Below, piece by piece: positions 11,085 to 19,005 of a stretch of DNA of 64,000 bases. The notes beneath the pieces were generated by a model. That model worked only from the letters and a program-made list of their open reading frames with translations. It had not been told where the DNA came from and made no database searches. The stretch comes from Hydrogenophaga sp. Its GTDB lineage: Bacteria; Pseudomonadota; Gammaproteobacteria; Burkholderiales; Burkholderiaceae_C. The position numbers were made by a program, and so were the translations under genes. The DNA lies in contig NZ_JAHBZK010000001.1 in NCBI RefSeq assembly GCF_019635465.1, positions 186,001 through 250,000 of the forward strand, given 5' to 3'. Position 1 is the stretch's first letter. Every line of letters begins with the position of its first letter.

Positions 11085-11118
11085 CTGTGATCGCATCCAG
11101 CACTGGATGCATGGCCAG
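11085..11118. promoter_or_regulatory. Tandem LexA-type boxes upstream of recA
   Basis: Two CTG-N10-CAG elements lie 18 bp apart: CTGTGATCGCATCCAG at 11085-11100 and CTGGATGCATGGCCAG at 11103-11118. The first matches CTGT-N8-ACAG at all but one outer base, the second at all but two. Their place 53-86 bp before the recA ATG fits SOS control, though neither is a perfect consensus. They also lie 67-100 bp upstream of the divergent MarR gene. Confidence 0.5.
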
Positions 11119-11184
11119 CAGTGTAGCGAGCGAATACATCGGCGCATCCTCATTATTTGGTCAGTTTGCCTTACCATTTGCGAC

Positions 11185-11658
11185 GTGAACAACCTGCCCG
11201 ATGACCGCTGGCGCGGCGGCCACCTGGGCCGCCTGCTCGGCGAAGCCCTGCGCCGATTCGACGCCCGGGTACTGCACCTCATGGCGCACGACGCCGAGGT
11301 GCCCCTGGCGCTGTCCAACCTGGCTGCCCGCGATCAGGTTGGCGCGGCCCACGTGCACATCACCCGGCACCTGTTGCTGCGCGGCTCGCGCCTGACCGAG
11401 CTGGCGCGAGCCGCCGGCATGAGCAAGCAGGCCATGGGCGACCTCGTGGCCCAGTGCGAGGCCTGGGGCCTGGTGCGGCGCGAAGCCGACCCGCTGGACG
11501 CGCGGGCACGCCGCATCGTGTTCACCGCTGACGGCCTGCTCTGGCTCGACGCCTTCCGCCGCGCGGTGGCGCGCACCGAGGCCGAGTTCGCGGCCCAGGT
11601 CGGCACCGAGGTCGCCACCGTGGTAGCGCTGGGGCTGGAGGCCTACGCGCAGGCTTGA
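11185..11658 (+). CDS. MarR-family transcriptional regulator
   Basis: About 157 residues from a GTG at 11185 (VNNLPDDRWR); an upstream extension would run through the recA promoter, so this start is preferred. The winged helix is recognisable: the recognition part LTELARAAGMSKQAMGDLV at about residues 72-90 and the wing VRREADPLDARARRIVFT at about 100-117. Flanking helices would form the dimer interface. It is divergent from recA and not clearly in an operon. Target and ligand are unknown. Confidence 0.8.
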   Translation: MNNLPDDRWRGGHLGRLLGEALRRFDARVLHLMAHDAEVPLALSNLAARDQVGAAHVHITRHLLLRGSRLTELARAAGMSKQAMGDLVAQCEAWGLVRREADPLDARARRIVFTADGLLWLDAFRRAVARTEAEFAAQVGTEVATVVALGLEAYAQA

Positions 11659-11722
11659 GCCGCATCAAGCGCGCACGCCGGCGCCAAACCTACAATGGCC
11701 CCGCACTTTGAGGAGACATGCC

Positions 11723-12391
11723 ATGCGCATCCTGATCGCCGAGGATGACCAGGTGCTGGCCGACGGTTTGCTGCGCAGCCTGCGCGCGGCCGGCGCAGCG
11801 GTGGACCACGTCGCCAGCGGCACCGAAGCGGACGCCGCCCTGCTCACCAACAACGAGTTCGATCTGCTCATCCTCGACCTCGGCCTGCCTCGCCTGCACG
11901 GGCTGGAGGTGCTCAAGCGGCTGCGCTCGCGCGGCTCGGCCATGCCGGTGCTCATCCTCACCGCGGCCGACAGCGTCGAAGAACGCGTCAAAGGCCTCGA
12001 TCTGGGCGCCGACGACTACATGGCCAAACCGTTTTCGCTGCAAGAGCTGGAAGCGCGCGTGCGCGCCCTCACCCGCCGCGGCATGGGCGGCAGCACCAAC
12101 ACCATCCGCCATGGACCGCTGGAGTACGACCAAGCCGGTCGCGTGGCCACCATCGACGGCAAGATGGTGGAGCTGTCAGCGCGTGAACTCGGTCTGCTCG
12201 AGGTGTTGCTGCAGCGCGCCGGTCGCCTGGTCAGCAAGGACCAGCTGGTGGAACGTCTGTGCGAATGGGGCGAAGAGGTGAGCAACAACGCCATCGAGGT
12301 CTACATCCACCGCCTGCGCAAGAAGATCGAAAAAGGCCCGATCCGCATTGCCACCGTGCGTGGTCTGGGCTATTGCCTTGAAAAGATTTGA
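11723..12391 (+). CDS. OmpR-family response regulator (TctD/QseB-like)
   Basis: A two-component response regulator of 222 residues. The start MRILIAEDDQ at 11723 is set by AGGAG at 11711-11715. The receiver domain (1-115) has the acidic pocket EDD at 7-9, phospho-acceptor Asp52 in LILDLGLP, and the conserved Lys in AKPFSLQEL. The OmpR-type winged-helix DNA-binding domain (about 125-220) shows ELSARELGLLEVLL and the NAIEVYIHRLRKKI recognition helix. The sensor kinase gene overlaps its 3' end, so the two form a cognate pair resembling TctDE or QseBC. Confidence 0.93.
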   Translation: MRILIAEDDQVLADGLLRSLRAAGAAVDHVASGTEADAALLTNNEFDLLILDLGLPRLHGLEVLKRLRSRGSAMPVLILTAADSVEERVKGLDLGADDYMAKPFSLQELEARVRALTRRGMGGSTNTIRHGPLEYDQAGRVATIDGKMVELSARELGLLEVLLQRAGRLVSKDQLVERLCEWGEEVSNNAIEVYIHRLRKKIEKGPIRIATVRGLGYCLEKI

Positions 12392-13928
12392 GCCACCAAG
12401 CGGCGGCCGCGGCGATACACCAATCGCCACCGCCACGCCAGCAGAGCCACCGGCTGCTGAGGACGCTGAGCGACGCACCAGCCCGTTCTCCTTCGGCCTG
12501 TTCCAGCGCGAGCAGCGCAGCCTCTTCGGCGAAATCCTGGACTGGATGCTCACGCCCTTGCTGCTGCTGTGGCCGCTGTCACTGGCGCTGACCTGGATCG
12601 TGGCGCAAGGCATCGCCAACAAGCCGTTCGATCGCGCACTCGAATTCAACCTGCAAGCGCTGTCGCAGCTGGTGGTGGTGCAAGACGGCGAACCCGTGTT
12701 CGCGCTGGACCGCCAGGGCCGCGACCTGCTGCGCGCCGACGACACCGACCTTGTCTACTACCAGGTGGTCAATGGGCGCGGCGAGCACATCAGCGGCGAG
12801 GTCGACTTGCCACCGCCTCCGCTGGACGTGGAGCCCGAAGCCAACCGGGTGCGGCTGCGCGATGACGTGATGCGCGGCGACGCGGTGCGGGTGGCCTACA
12901 CCTGGCTGGACCGCCCGGACCCGCTGCGCCCGGTGCTGATGCAGGTGGCCGAGACGACGGGACGGCGCTCCACACTGGCCAACGAGATCATCAAGGGCGT
13001 GATGGTGCCGCAGTTCGTGATCCTGCCGCTGGCGGTGTTGCTGGTTTGGCTGGCACTGGTGCGCGGCATCCGGCCGCTGTCCGACCTGGAGCAGCGCATC
13101 CGGGCGCGCCGCCCCGATGACCTGCGTCCGATCGAGGAGCTCGACATTCCGCAAGAGGTGGCGCCGCTGGTGTCCTCCATCAACGATCTGTTGGCGCGCC
13201 TGAAGGTGTCGCTGAGCACGCAGCGCCGCTTCCTTGCCGACGCGGCGCACCAGCTGAAGACGCCACTGGCCGGTCTGCGCATGCAGGCCGAGCTGGCGCA
13301 GCGTGAAGCCGACCCGGCAGGGCTGCGCGCATCGCTGCAGCAGATTGCGCGATCGGCGGTGCGCGCCAACCACACGGTCAGTCAGTTGCTGGCATTGGCC
13401 CGCGCCGAAACCACCGGCCGGGCCCTGCCCAGCGAACCCGTGGACCTGGCGCGCCTGGTGTCTGGCGTGGTGCGCGACAGCGTGCCACGCGCGCTGGAGC
13501 ATGGCGTGGACCTGGGCGTGGAAGGTGTCGAGCAGGTACCGCCCGAGATGCTGATCATGGGCAACCCCGTCCTGCTGCAGGAAATGGTGCGCAACCTGGT
13601 CGACAACGCCGTGGCCTACAGCGGCAGCGGCGGTGTGGTCACGGCCCGGGTGCTGATCGACCGCTTTGGCGGCGTGCAGGTGGTGCAGGTCGAGGACAAC
13701 GGCCCCGGCATTCCGCACGCCGAGCACAGCCTGGTATTGCAGCCGTTCTACCGCGCGCTGGGCACCGATGTGGATGGCTCTGGCCTGGGCCTGGCCATCG
13801 TGCAGGAGATCGCCCAACAGCACGGCGCCACCGTGCACATGGAAGATGCCCGGCCCGACAAGCAGCGCCCGGGCCTGCGTGTCTCGGTGCGCTTCGTGCC
13901 ACCGCCGCCGCCCGAGCCTGCCGAGTGA
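12378..13928 (+). CDS. Sensor histidine kinase (TctE/QseC-like)
   Basis: Membrane sensor kinase of about 516 residues. The start is uncertain: no ATG precedes the conserved region, and TTG at 12378, GTG at 12360 and TTG at 12348 are all in frame and overlap the response-regulator gene. A cytoplasmic Pro/Ala-rich leader is followed by a helix near residues 55-80, a periplasmic sensor of about 110 residues (2CSK_N-like), a second helix (FVILPLAVLLVWLALV), a HAMP-like linker, the H-box DAAHQLKTPLAGL, N-box NLVDNAVAY, G1 DNGPGIP and G2 GSGLGLAIV. The C-terminus ends in a Pro-rich tail. Confidence 0.9.
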   Translation: MKRFEPPSGGRGDTPIATATPAEPPAAEDAERRTSPFSFGLFQREQRSLFGEILDWMLTPLLLLWPLSLALTWIVAQGIANKPFDRALEFNLQALSQLVVVQDGEPVFALDRQGRDLLRADDTDLVYYQVVNGRGEHISGEVDLPPPPLDVEPEANRVRLRDDVMRGDAVRVAYTWLDRPDPLRPVLMQVAETTGRRSTLANEIIKGVMVPQFVILPLAVLLVWLALVRGIRPLSDLEQRIRARRPDDLRPIEELDIPQEVAPLVSSINDLLARLKVSLSTQRRFLADAAHQLKTPLAGLRMQAELAQREADPAGLRASLQQIARSAVRANHTVSQLLALARAETTGRALPSEPVDLARLVSGVVRDSVPRALEHGVDLGVEGVEQVPPEMLIMGNPVLLQEMVRNLVDNAVAYSGSGGVVTARVLIDRFGGVQVVQVEDNGPGIPHAEHSLVLQPFYRALGTDVDGSGLGLAIVQEIAQQHGATVHMEDARPDKQRPGLRVSVRFVPPPPPEPAE

Positions 13929-13949
13929 ATCGCCGAATGAATCGCCGAA
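13926..13949 (+). repeat. 12-bp perfect tandem duplication at the kinase stop codon
   Basis: TGAATCGCCGAA occurs twice head to tail, at 13926-13937 and 13938-13949. The first TGA is the stop codon of the histidine kinase and the copy repeats that stop in frame. Confidence 0.9.
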
Positions 13950-13959
13950 CGACGCGGCC

Positions 13960-14604
13960 TCAGCCTTTGTAAACGTTGAGTTCGAGGCGTTCGCGGGCAA
14001 TGACCTCGGCCACCGCCGGCAGCGCGGCGAATCGCTGCACCAGCGCCCAGGTCTTGGGCAGGGTTTGCGGATCAATGCCGGCAAAGCCACCCCAGCGCAG
14101 CAGCGTGAGGGCGTAGGCATCGAGCACGCCGGGTTTGTCGCCACCCAGCCAGGGCGACGCGTTCCCGGCCATGTCCTCGATCTCGCCGAGCAGGCCGCGG
14201 TAGGTCTGCACCGCGTGCGCCTTGACCGCCTGCTGCGTGGCTTCGTCGCCAGCGAACTTCTGCGGCATGAACACGTGCGTGAAGGTGGGGTGCACGGTGT
14301 TGTTCATCCAGACCAGCTTCTGCAGTGCGCGGGTGCGGGCCAGACCGCTGGCCGGCAGCAGGCCAGCGTCCGCAAACCTGGCGTCCAGATGCAGGCAGAT
14401 GGCCACGATCTGCGTGACCACCTCGTCCCCATCGACCAGCACCGGCACCTGACCGCGCGGGTTCAAGGCCAGGTACTCGGGCGCGCGCTGCTCGCCCTTG
14501 TGTAGCTTCACCAGCGAAGGCTCGAACTCGGCACCCGCCAGCGCGAGCGCCGCGTGGGGAACAAAGGAACACGCACCGGGCGCGTAGAACAGCTTGAGGC
14601 TCAT
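13960..14604 (-). CDS. Glutathione S-transferase
   Basis: A 214-residue cytosolic GST of the beta-like type. The N-terminal thioredoxin fold (1-80) begins MSLKLFYAPGACSFVPH, with the catalytic Cys/Ser region at 12-13, the cis-Pro motif GQVPVLV, and a degenerate VTQ in place of the usual ESxAI glutathione loop. The helical C-terminal domain (90-214) contains the N-capping motif VLDAYALTLLRW. It is convergent with the sensor kinase and followed by topB after 30 bp on the other side. The substrate is unknown. Confidence 0.9.
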   Translation of the reverse strand: MSLKLFYAPGACSFVPHAALALAGAEFEPSLVKLHKGEQRAPEYLALNPRGQVPVLVDGDEVVTQIVAICLHLDARFADAGLLPASGLARTRALQKLVWMNNTVHPTFTHVFMPQKFAGDEATQQAVKAHAVQTYRGLLGEIEDMAGNASPWLGGDKPGVLDAYALTLLRWGGFAGIDPQTLPKTWALVQRFAALPAVAEVIARERLELNVYKG

Positions 14605-14634
14605 GGAACAGTCTCCTGATGGTGAAGAGGGCGC

Positions 14635-17568
14635 TCAGCTCAGGTGGTTGCCCACCAGGCCGGCAATTTCAAACATGGTCACGGCGTCTTTGCCGAACAC
14701 CGGCCGCAGCTTGTCGTCCGCGTTGATGCGGCGCTTGTCGGCCACGTCCTGCAGGCCGTTCGCCTTGATGTAGTCCCACAACTTCTTGACCACCTCGGGG
14801 CGCGACACCGGTCCTTCGCCGATGACGGCCGCCAGTGCGGCGCTGGGTTGCTTGCCGGTGGCAGCCGTGGTCTTGCGCGGAGCCTTCTTGGCGGCGGGGG
14901 CTTTCTTGGCTGGCGCCTTCTTGGCAGCTGCCTTGGCCGCGACGGCCTTGCCCGCCGGTCTGGCCGCGGCGCCCTTGCGGGGTGGGTATTTGCTTTCGCG
15001 TTGCTCGAACTCGAAGTTCACCTTGCCGGCCTCGGCGTCCCAGGCCAGAAAGGCCTTGAACGGGCGGCGCGTGCGCATGGAGACGAATTTGTCGAGCAGA
15101 TCGGTTTTGCCAGTGGCCAACAGCTTGGTCATTTGCTCGCGCGCCACCGGCTGCTGCAGGATGATCTTGCCGCTCTTGAAGTCGCAGCTTGGTGTGGGTT
15201 GTGCGGCCGTGGGCACGGCGCGCTCGCACACGTAGTTGGCGCCATGCTCGTGCACGGCGCCGCCGCATTTGGGACATTGGCCCAGCGATTCGCTGCCGGC
15301 AAAGTCCACCAGCTCACCGGTCTCTTCGTCCTTGCGGTCGTCGCCGAAGTCGAACTCCAGCTTCCAGTTGCGGTCGTCTTCGCTGAACTTGAGCACCAGC
15401 TCGGCCACGAAGGGCCAGCCTGCCTTGGAACGGAAGCCTTCAAGCGGCCCGATGTGCTTGTCACGCAGAAAGGCGTCGGCCTCCACGGTCTCGAAGGTGC
15501 GACCGCCCGGCGACTTGGTGAACGAAAAGCCGCAGCCTTCACTGGCACCGTCGGCGCCGGTGCAGGCAAAGCGGCGGTAGTTCTCTTTCACCACGCCGCC
15601 GCAGTTCGGGCAGGGCGTGCCCAGGGTCGCGTAATCGCCGGGCACGGTGTCGCGGTCGTACTCCTTGGCCTTTTTGACCATGCGCTCGGTCATGGAAGCG
15701 ATCTCGGCCATGAAGGCGTCGCGCGACAGGCGGCCATGCTCCATCTGCGCGAGCTTGTACTCCCACTCGCCCGTGAGTTCGGGGCGCGAGAGCTCCTCGA
15801 CCTCCAGCCCGCGCAGCAGCGTCATGAGCTGGAAGGCCTTGGCGGTGGGAATGAGCTCACGCCCTTCGCGCAGCATGTACTTCTCGGCCAGCAGGCCTTC
15901 GATGATGGCCGCGCGCGTGGCCGGTGTGCCCAGGCCCTTTTCGTTCATGGCGGCACGCAGTTCGTCGTCTTCGATGAGCTTGCCCGCACCTTCCATGGCG
16001 GCCAGCAGCGTGGCTTCGCTGTAGCGCGCGGGCGGGCGGGTCTTGAGGCCTTTGTGCTCGACCGATTCGGTGCGCACCGTCTCGCCCTCGCGCACCGGCA
16101 CCAGGTTCTGGCCCTTGTCACCGGCCTGGGCGCCTTCCACGTCCTCGGCCGCTTCTTTGCCATACACCGCCATCCAGCCCGGGCGCACCAGCACCTTGCC
16201 TTCGGTCTTGAAGTGGTGATTGAGCACCGAGCTGATGCGCGTGGTGACCATGAATTCGGCGCTGGGGAAAAACACCGCGATGAAGCGGCGCACCACCAGG
16301 TCGTAGAGTTTTTGCTCGGCCTCGCTCAATCCGCTCGGCGCCTGCAGCGTGGGGATGATGGCGAAGTGGTCCGAGACCTTGCTGTTGTCAAAGATGCGCT
16401 TGCTGGGCTTGATGTAGCCGCCATCGATCGCCGTCTTCGCGTGCGGCGCCAGATGCGCCATGCCGCTGCTGGCCAGCATGGCGAAGGTTTCTTTCACCGT
16501 GCCGAGGTAGTCCTCGGGCAGGGCGCGCGAATCGGTACGCGGGTAGGTCAGCGCCTTGTGGCGCTCGTACAGGCTTTGCGCCAGCTGCAACGTGGTCTTG
16601 GCCGAGTAACCGAAGCGCCCGTTGGCCTCGCGCTGCAGGCTGGTGAGGTCGTACAGCAGACCGCAGGCCTGGGTCGTGGGCTTGCTTTCCTCTTTGACGC
16701 TGGCGGCCTTGCCACGCACCGCATCGACGATGGCCTGTGCCTGTTTGATATCCCAGAGCCGGTCGGCGCGCGCGTCGGGGTCGGCATCGTCGCCGGTGGG
16801 CTTCTTGAACTCGGGGTCAAACCATTTGCCCGGGTACTCGCCGGCCTCGGCCAGGAAGCTGGCGTGGATCTCCCAGTAATCGCGCGGCCTGTGGGCGCGG
16901 ATCTTCTCTTCGCGCTCGACCACGATGGACAAGGTGGGCGTCTGCACCCGACCGACCGTGGTGAGGAAGAAGCCGCCGTCGCGCGAGTTGAACGCGGTCA
17001 TGGCCCGCGTGCCGTTGATGCCGACCAGCCAGTCGGCCTCCGAACGGCTGCGCGCCGCATCGGCCAGGCCGCGCATCTGTGCGTCGCTGCGCAACTGGTC
17101 GAAGCCATCGCGGATGGCCGCGGGCGTCATCGACTGCAGCCACAAGCGGTGCACCGGCTTGCCCAGGCCCTGGTAGTGGCCACCTTTGAGGCCGCCGGCG
17201 TATTGCTCGATCAGGCGAAAGATCAGCTCACCTTCGCGACCCGCGTCGCAGGCGTTCACGAGTTCGCTCACGTCCTTGCGCTTGGCCAGCTTGACCACCG
17301 CGTTCAGGCGCGACTTGGTTTTATCGATCGGCTTGAGCTCGAAGTACGGCGGCAGCACGGGCAGGTGGGCAAAGCTCCACTTGCCGCGCTTGACGTCGAA
17401 CTGTTCCGGCGCTGCGATCTCGACCAGGTGGCCCACGGCGGACGTGACCACATAACGATCGTTCTCGAAGTGATCGTCGTGTTTGTCGAACTTGCCCGCC
17501 ACCGGCGTGAGGGCCCGAACGATGTCTTGCGCCACAGACGGCTTCTCGGCAATGACCAGGGTTTTCAT
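14635..17568 (-). CDS. topB: DNA topoisomerase III with C-terminal SWIB domain
   Basis: A type IA topoisomerase of 977 residues, started at MKTLVIAEKPSVAQ (17568), the conserved beginning of the Toprim domain; the longer frame covers low-complexity DNA. Toprim residues (EKPS, NACDAGREGELI), the GRVQTPTL motif and active-site Tyr342 in LTYPRTDS are present. Two Cys4-type zinc ribbons (CPNCGG and CPKCGG) follow the core. The end is unusual: a Lys/Ala/Pro-rich linker of about 50 residues like a histone H1 tail, then a SWIB/MDM2-like domain over the last 65 residues. SWIB fusions to topoisomerases are known from Chlamydia and Betaproteobacteria. It is divergent from a SET-domain gene across a Z-DNA-prone gap. 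Confidence 0.95.
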   Translation of the reverse strand: MKTLVIAEKPSVAQDIVRALTPVAGKFDKHDDHFENDRYVVTSAVGHLVEIAAPEQFDVKRGKWSFAHLPVLPPYFELKPIDKTKSRLNAVVKLAKRKDVSELVNACDAGREGELIFRLIEQYAGGLKGGHYQGLGKPVHRLWLQSMTPAAIRDGFDQLRSDAQMRGLADAARSRSEADWLVGINGTRAMTAFNSRDGGFFLTTVGRVQTPTLSIVVEREEKIRAHRPRDYWEIHASFLAEAGEYPGKWFDPEFKKPTGDDADPDARADRLWDIKQAQAIVDAVRGKAASVKEESKPTTQACGLLYDLTSLQREANGRFGYSAKTTLQLAQSLYERHKALTYPRTDSRALPEDYLGTVKETFAMLASSGMAHLAPHAKTAIDGGYIKPSKRIFDNSKVSDHFAIIPTLQAPSGLSEAEQKLYDLVVRRFIAVFFPSAEFMVTTRISSVLNHHFKTEGKVLVRPGWMAVYGKEAAEDVEGAQAGDKGQNLVPVREGETVRTESVEHKGLKTRPPARYSEATLLAAMEGAGKLIEDDELRAAMNEKGLGTPATRAAIIEGLLAEKYMLREGRELIPTAKAFQLMTLLRGLEVEELSRPELTGEWEYKLAQMEHGRLSRDAFMAEIASMTERMVKKAKEYDRDTVPGDYATLGTPCPNCGGVVKENYRRFACTGADGASEGCGFSFTKSPGGRTFETVEADAFLRDKHIGPLEGFRSKAGWPFVAELVLKFSEDDRNWKLEFDFGDDRKDEETGELVDFAGSESLGQCPKCGGAVHEHGANYVCERAVPTAAQPTPSCDFKSGKIILQQPVAREQMTKLLATGKTDLLDKFVSMRTRRPFKAFLAWDAEAGKVNFEFEQRESKYPPRKGAAARPAGKAVAAKAAAKKAPAKKAPAAKKAPRKTTAATGKQPSAALAAVIGEGPVSRPEVVKKLWDYIKANGLQDVADKRRINADDKLRPVFGKDAVTMFEIAGLVGNHLS

Positions 17569-17584
17569 CTCTACAATCCGCTCC

Positions 17585-17618
17585 CACGCGCGTGCGCGCA
17601 CGACATGCGTGCGCGCGC
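17585..17618. repeat. Alternating purine-pyrimidine (Z-DNA-prone) tract
   Basis: Thirty-four bases alternate strictly between pyrimidine and purine with one phase break at 17602/17603, mostly as CG and CA/TG steps. It includes the perfect 12-bp palindrome CGTGCGCGCACG at 17591-17602. A shorter copy, GTGCGCGCAC, recurs at 17625-17634. The tract fills the gap between topB and the SET gene and would respond to negative supercoiling. Confidence 0.85.
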
Positions 17619-17677
17619 TCATCTGTGCGCGCACCCGCGCGCACCTGCATGAAACAACCTTACCAAAGAAACCCGAC

Positions 17678-18205
17678 GTGACGAAAACACCCCGCAAGGC
17701 CACCACCCGCCTGCCCGCCAAGGCCACTGCCAGCCCCGCGCGGCGCATTCAGGTTCGCCGCTCCGGGGTGCACGGCAAAGGGGTTTACGCCGTCGTCGAC
17801 CTTGCCCCGGGCGAGACCCTCATCGAATACACCGGCGAGATCATTGACTGGCCCGAGGCGTTGCGCCGCCACCCGCACGACCCGAGCGACCCCAACCACA
17901 CCTTCTACTTCCACATCGATGAAGACCACGTCATCGATGCCAAGTACGGCGGCAATTCGGCGCGCTGGATCAACCACAGCTGCGCGCCCAATTGCGAGGC
18001 CGACATCGAGGACGGCCGGGTCTTCATCCGTTCGCGGCGTGCCATCAAGGCCGGTGAAGAACTCTTCTACGACTACGGCCTGGTCATTGACGAGCCGTTG
18101 ACGCCCAAGCTCAAGGCCGAGTACCCCTGCTGGTGCGGCGCGCCCCGCTGCCGCGGCACGCTGCTGGCGCCCAAGCGCGGCGGTCGCGCCACCAAGCTGG
18201 GCTGA
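17678..18205 (+). CDS. SET-domain protein-lysine methyltransferase
   Basis: About 175 residues from a GTG at 17678 (VTKTPRKATTR). A short basic N-terminus leads into a complete SET domain (about residues 25-150): SGVHGKGVYA for S-adenosylmethionine binding, NHSCAPNCEADI forming the pseudoknot, and ELFYDYG with the catalytic Tyr. A post-SET motif CWCGAPRCRG supplies cysteines for zinc. The reaction is lysine N-methylation of a protein whose identity is unknown. birA starts 3 bases after its stop, so they are co-transcribed, and topB-SWIB is divergent. Confidence 0.9.
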   Translation: MTKTPRKATTRLPAKATASPARRIQVRRSGVHGKGVYAVVDLAPGETLIEYTGEIIDWPEALRRHPHDPSDPNHTFYFHIDEDHVIDAKYGGNSARWINHSCAPNCEADIEDGRVFIRSRRAIKAGEELFYDYGLVIDEPLTPKLKAEYPCWCGAPRCRGTLLAPKRGGRATKLG

Positions 18206-18207
18206 CC

Positions 18208-19005
18208 ATGCAGACGGCCTCCCTGGGCGGCAGCGCCGAGGCCATCTGGCAGGCGGTTGTGCCCGCGCTGCCCGGGTTCACGGTCGAGATCGTTCCCGAG
18301 ATCGATTCCACCAATACCGAGCTGATGCGGCGTGCCCGCCTCGGGCCGCTCGATCCGGTGTTGCTGGTGGCCGAACAACAAACCGCCGGACGCGGTCGGC
18401 TGGGTCGCGGCTGGTACAGCCAGGCCGGGCAATCGCTGACCTTTTCGCTCGGGCTGACGCTGGCGCCCTTTAACTGGTCGGGATTGTCGCTGGCGGTGGG
18501 CGTGAGTCTGGCCGAGCAACTGCATGCCGACGTGCGCCTGAAGTGGCCCAACGACCTGTGGCTGCAGGGGCGCAAGCTGGGTGGCATCCTGGTCGAAACG
18601 GCCGGGCAGGCCGACACCGCCAACGCGCCGCGCTCGGTGGTGATTGGCGTGGGCATCAACGTGGCGCGCCCGGCCGAAACCGCCACGCAGGCCGCACAGG
18701 CCACGCTTCCCGGGGTGCCTCCCGCCGGCATGGCCGAGGTGGACATGGGCGTGACGGCGGCCGAGCTGCTGGCCCGGGTGGTGCCCGCCCTGGTCACCGA
18801 TGTGCAGCTGTTTGCGCAGAACGGCTTTGCGGCGTTTGCCCAGCGATTTGCGCAGCGCGATGCCTTGCGCGAACGCGCCGTCACGCTCAGCGACGGCCGC
18901 ACCGGCACCGCCTGCGGCGTGGCCGATGACGGCGCGCTGCGGGTACTGGTCGATGGGCAGGTGCAGCGCGTGGACAGCAACGAAGTGAGCGTGCGGCCAT
19001 GTTGA
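18208..19005 (+). CDS. birA: Biotin-[acetyl-CoA-carboxylase] ligase
   Basis: A 265-residue enzyme that activates biotin as biotinyl-AMP and attaches it to carboxyl-carrier proteins. The start MQTASLGG at 18208 follows the SET stop by two bases. The catalytic domain carries IDSTNTELMRR, the biotinyl-AMP loop GRGRLGRGW, KWPNDLWL, and the KLGGILVE strand, then a small C-terminal SH3-like domain. The N-terminal DNA-binding domain of E. coli BirA is absent, so it should act only as a ligase. The SPOR gene overlaps its end by 7 bp. Confidence 0.95.
   Translation: MQTASLGGSAEAIWQAVVPALPGFTVEIVPEIDSTNTELMRRARLGPLDPVLLVAEQQTAGRGRLGRGWYSQAGQSLTFSLGLTLAPFNWSGLSLAVGVSLAEQLHADVRLKWPNDLWLQGRKLGGILVETAGQADTANAPRSVVIGVGINVARPAETATQAAQATLPGVPPAGMAEVDMGVTAAELLARVVPALVTDVQLFAQNGFAAFAQRFAQRDALRERAVTLSDGRTGTACGVADDGALRVLVDGQVQRVDSNEVSVRPC

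Noticed and set aside
14644-17652. Long plus-strand open frame of about 1000 codons opposite topB
   Set aside because: It is antisense to a protein with intact topoisomerase motifs; composition is the His/Gly/Leu-rich pattern expected from the opposite strand of high-GC codons, and no ribosome-binding site or family motif is seen.
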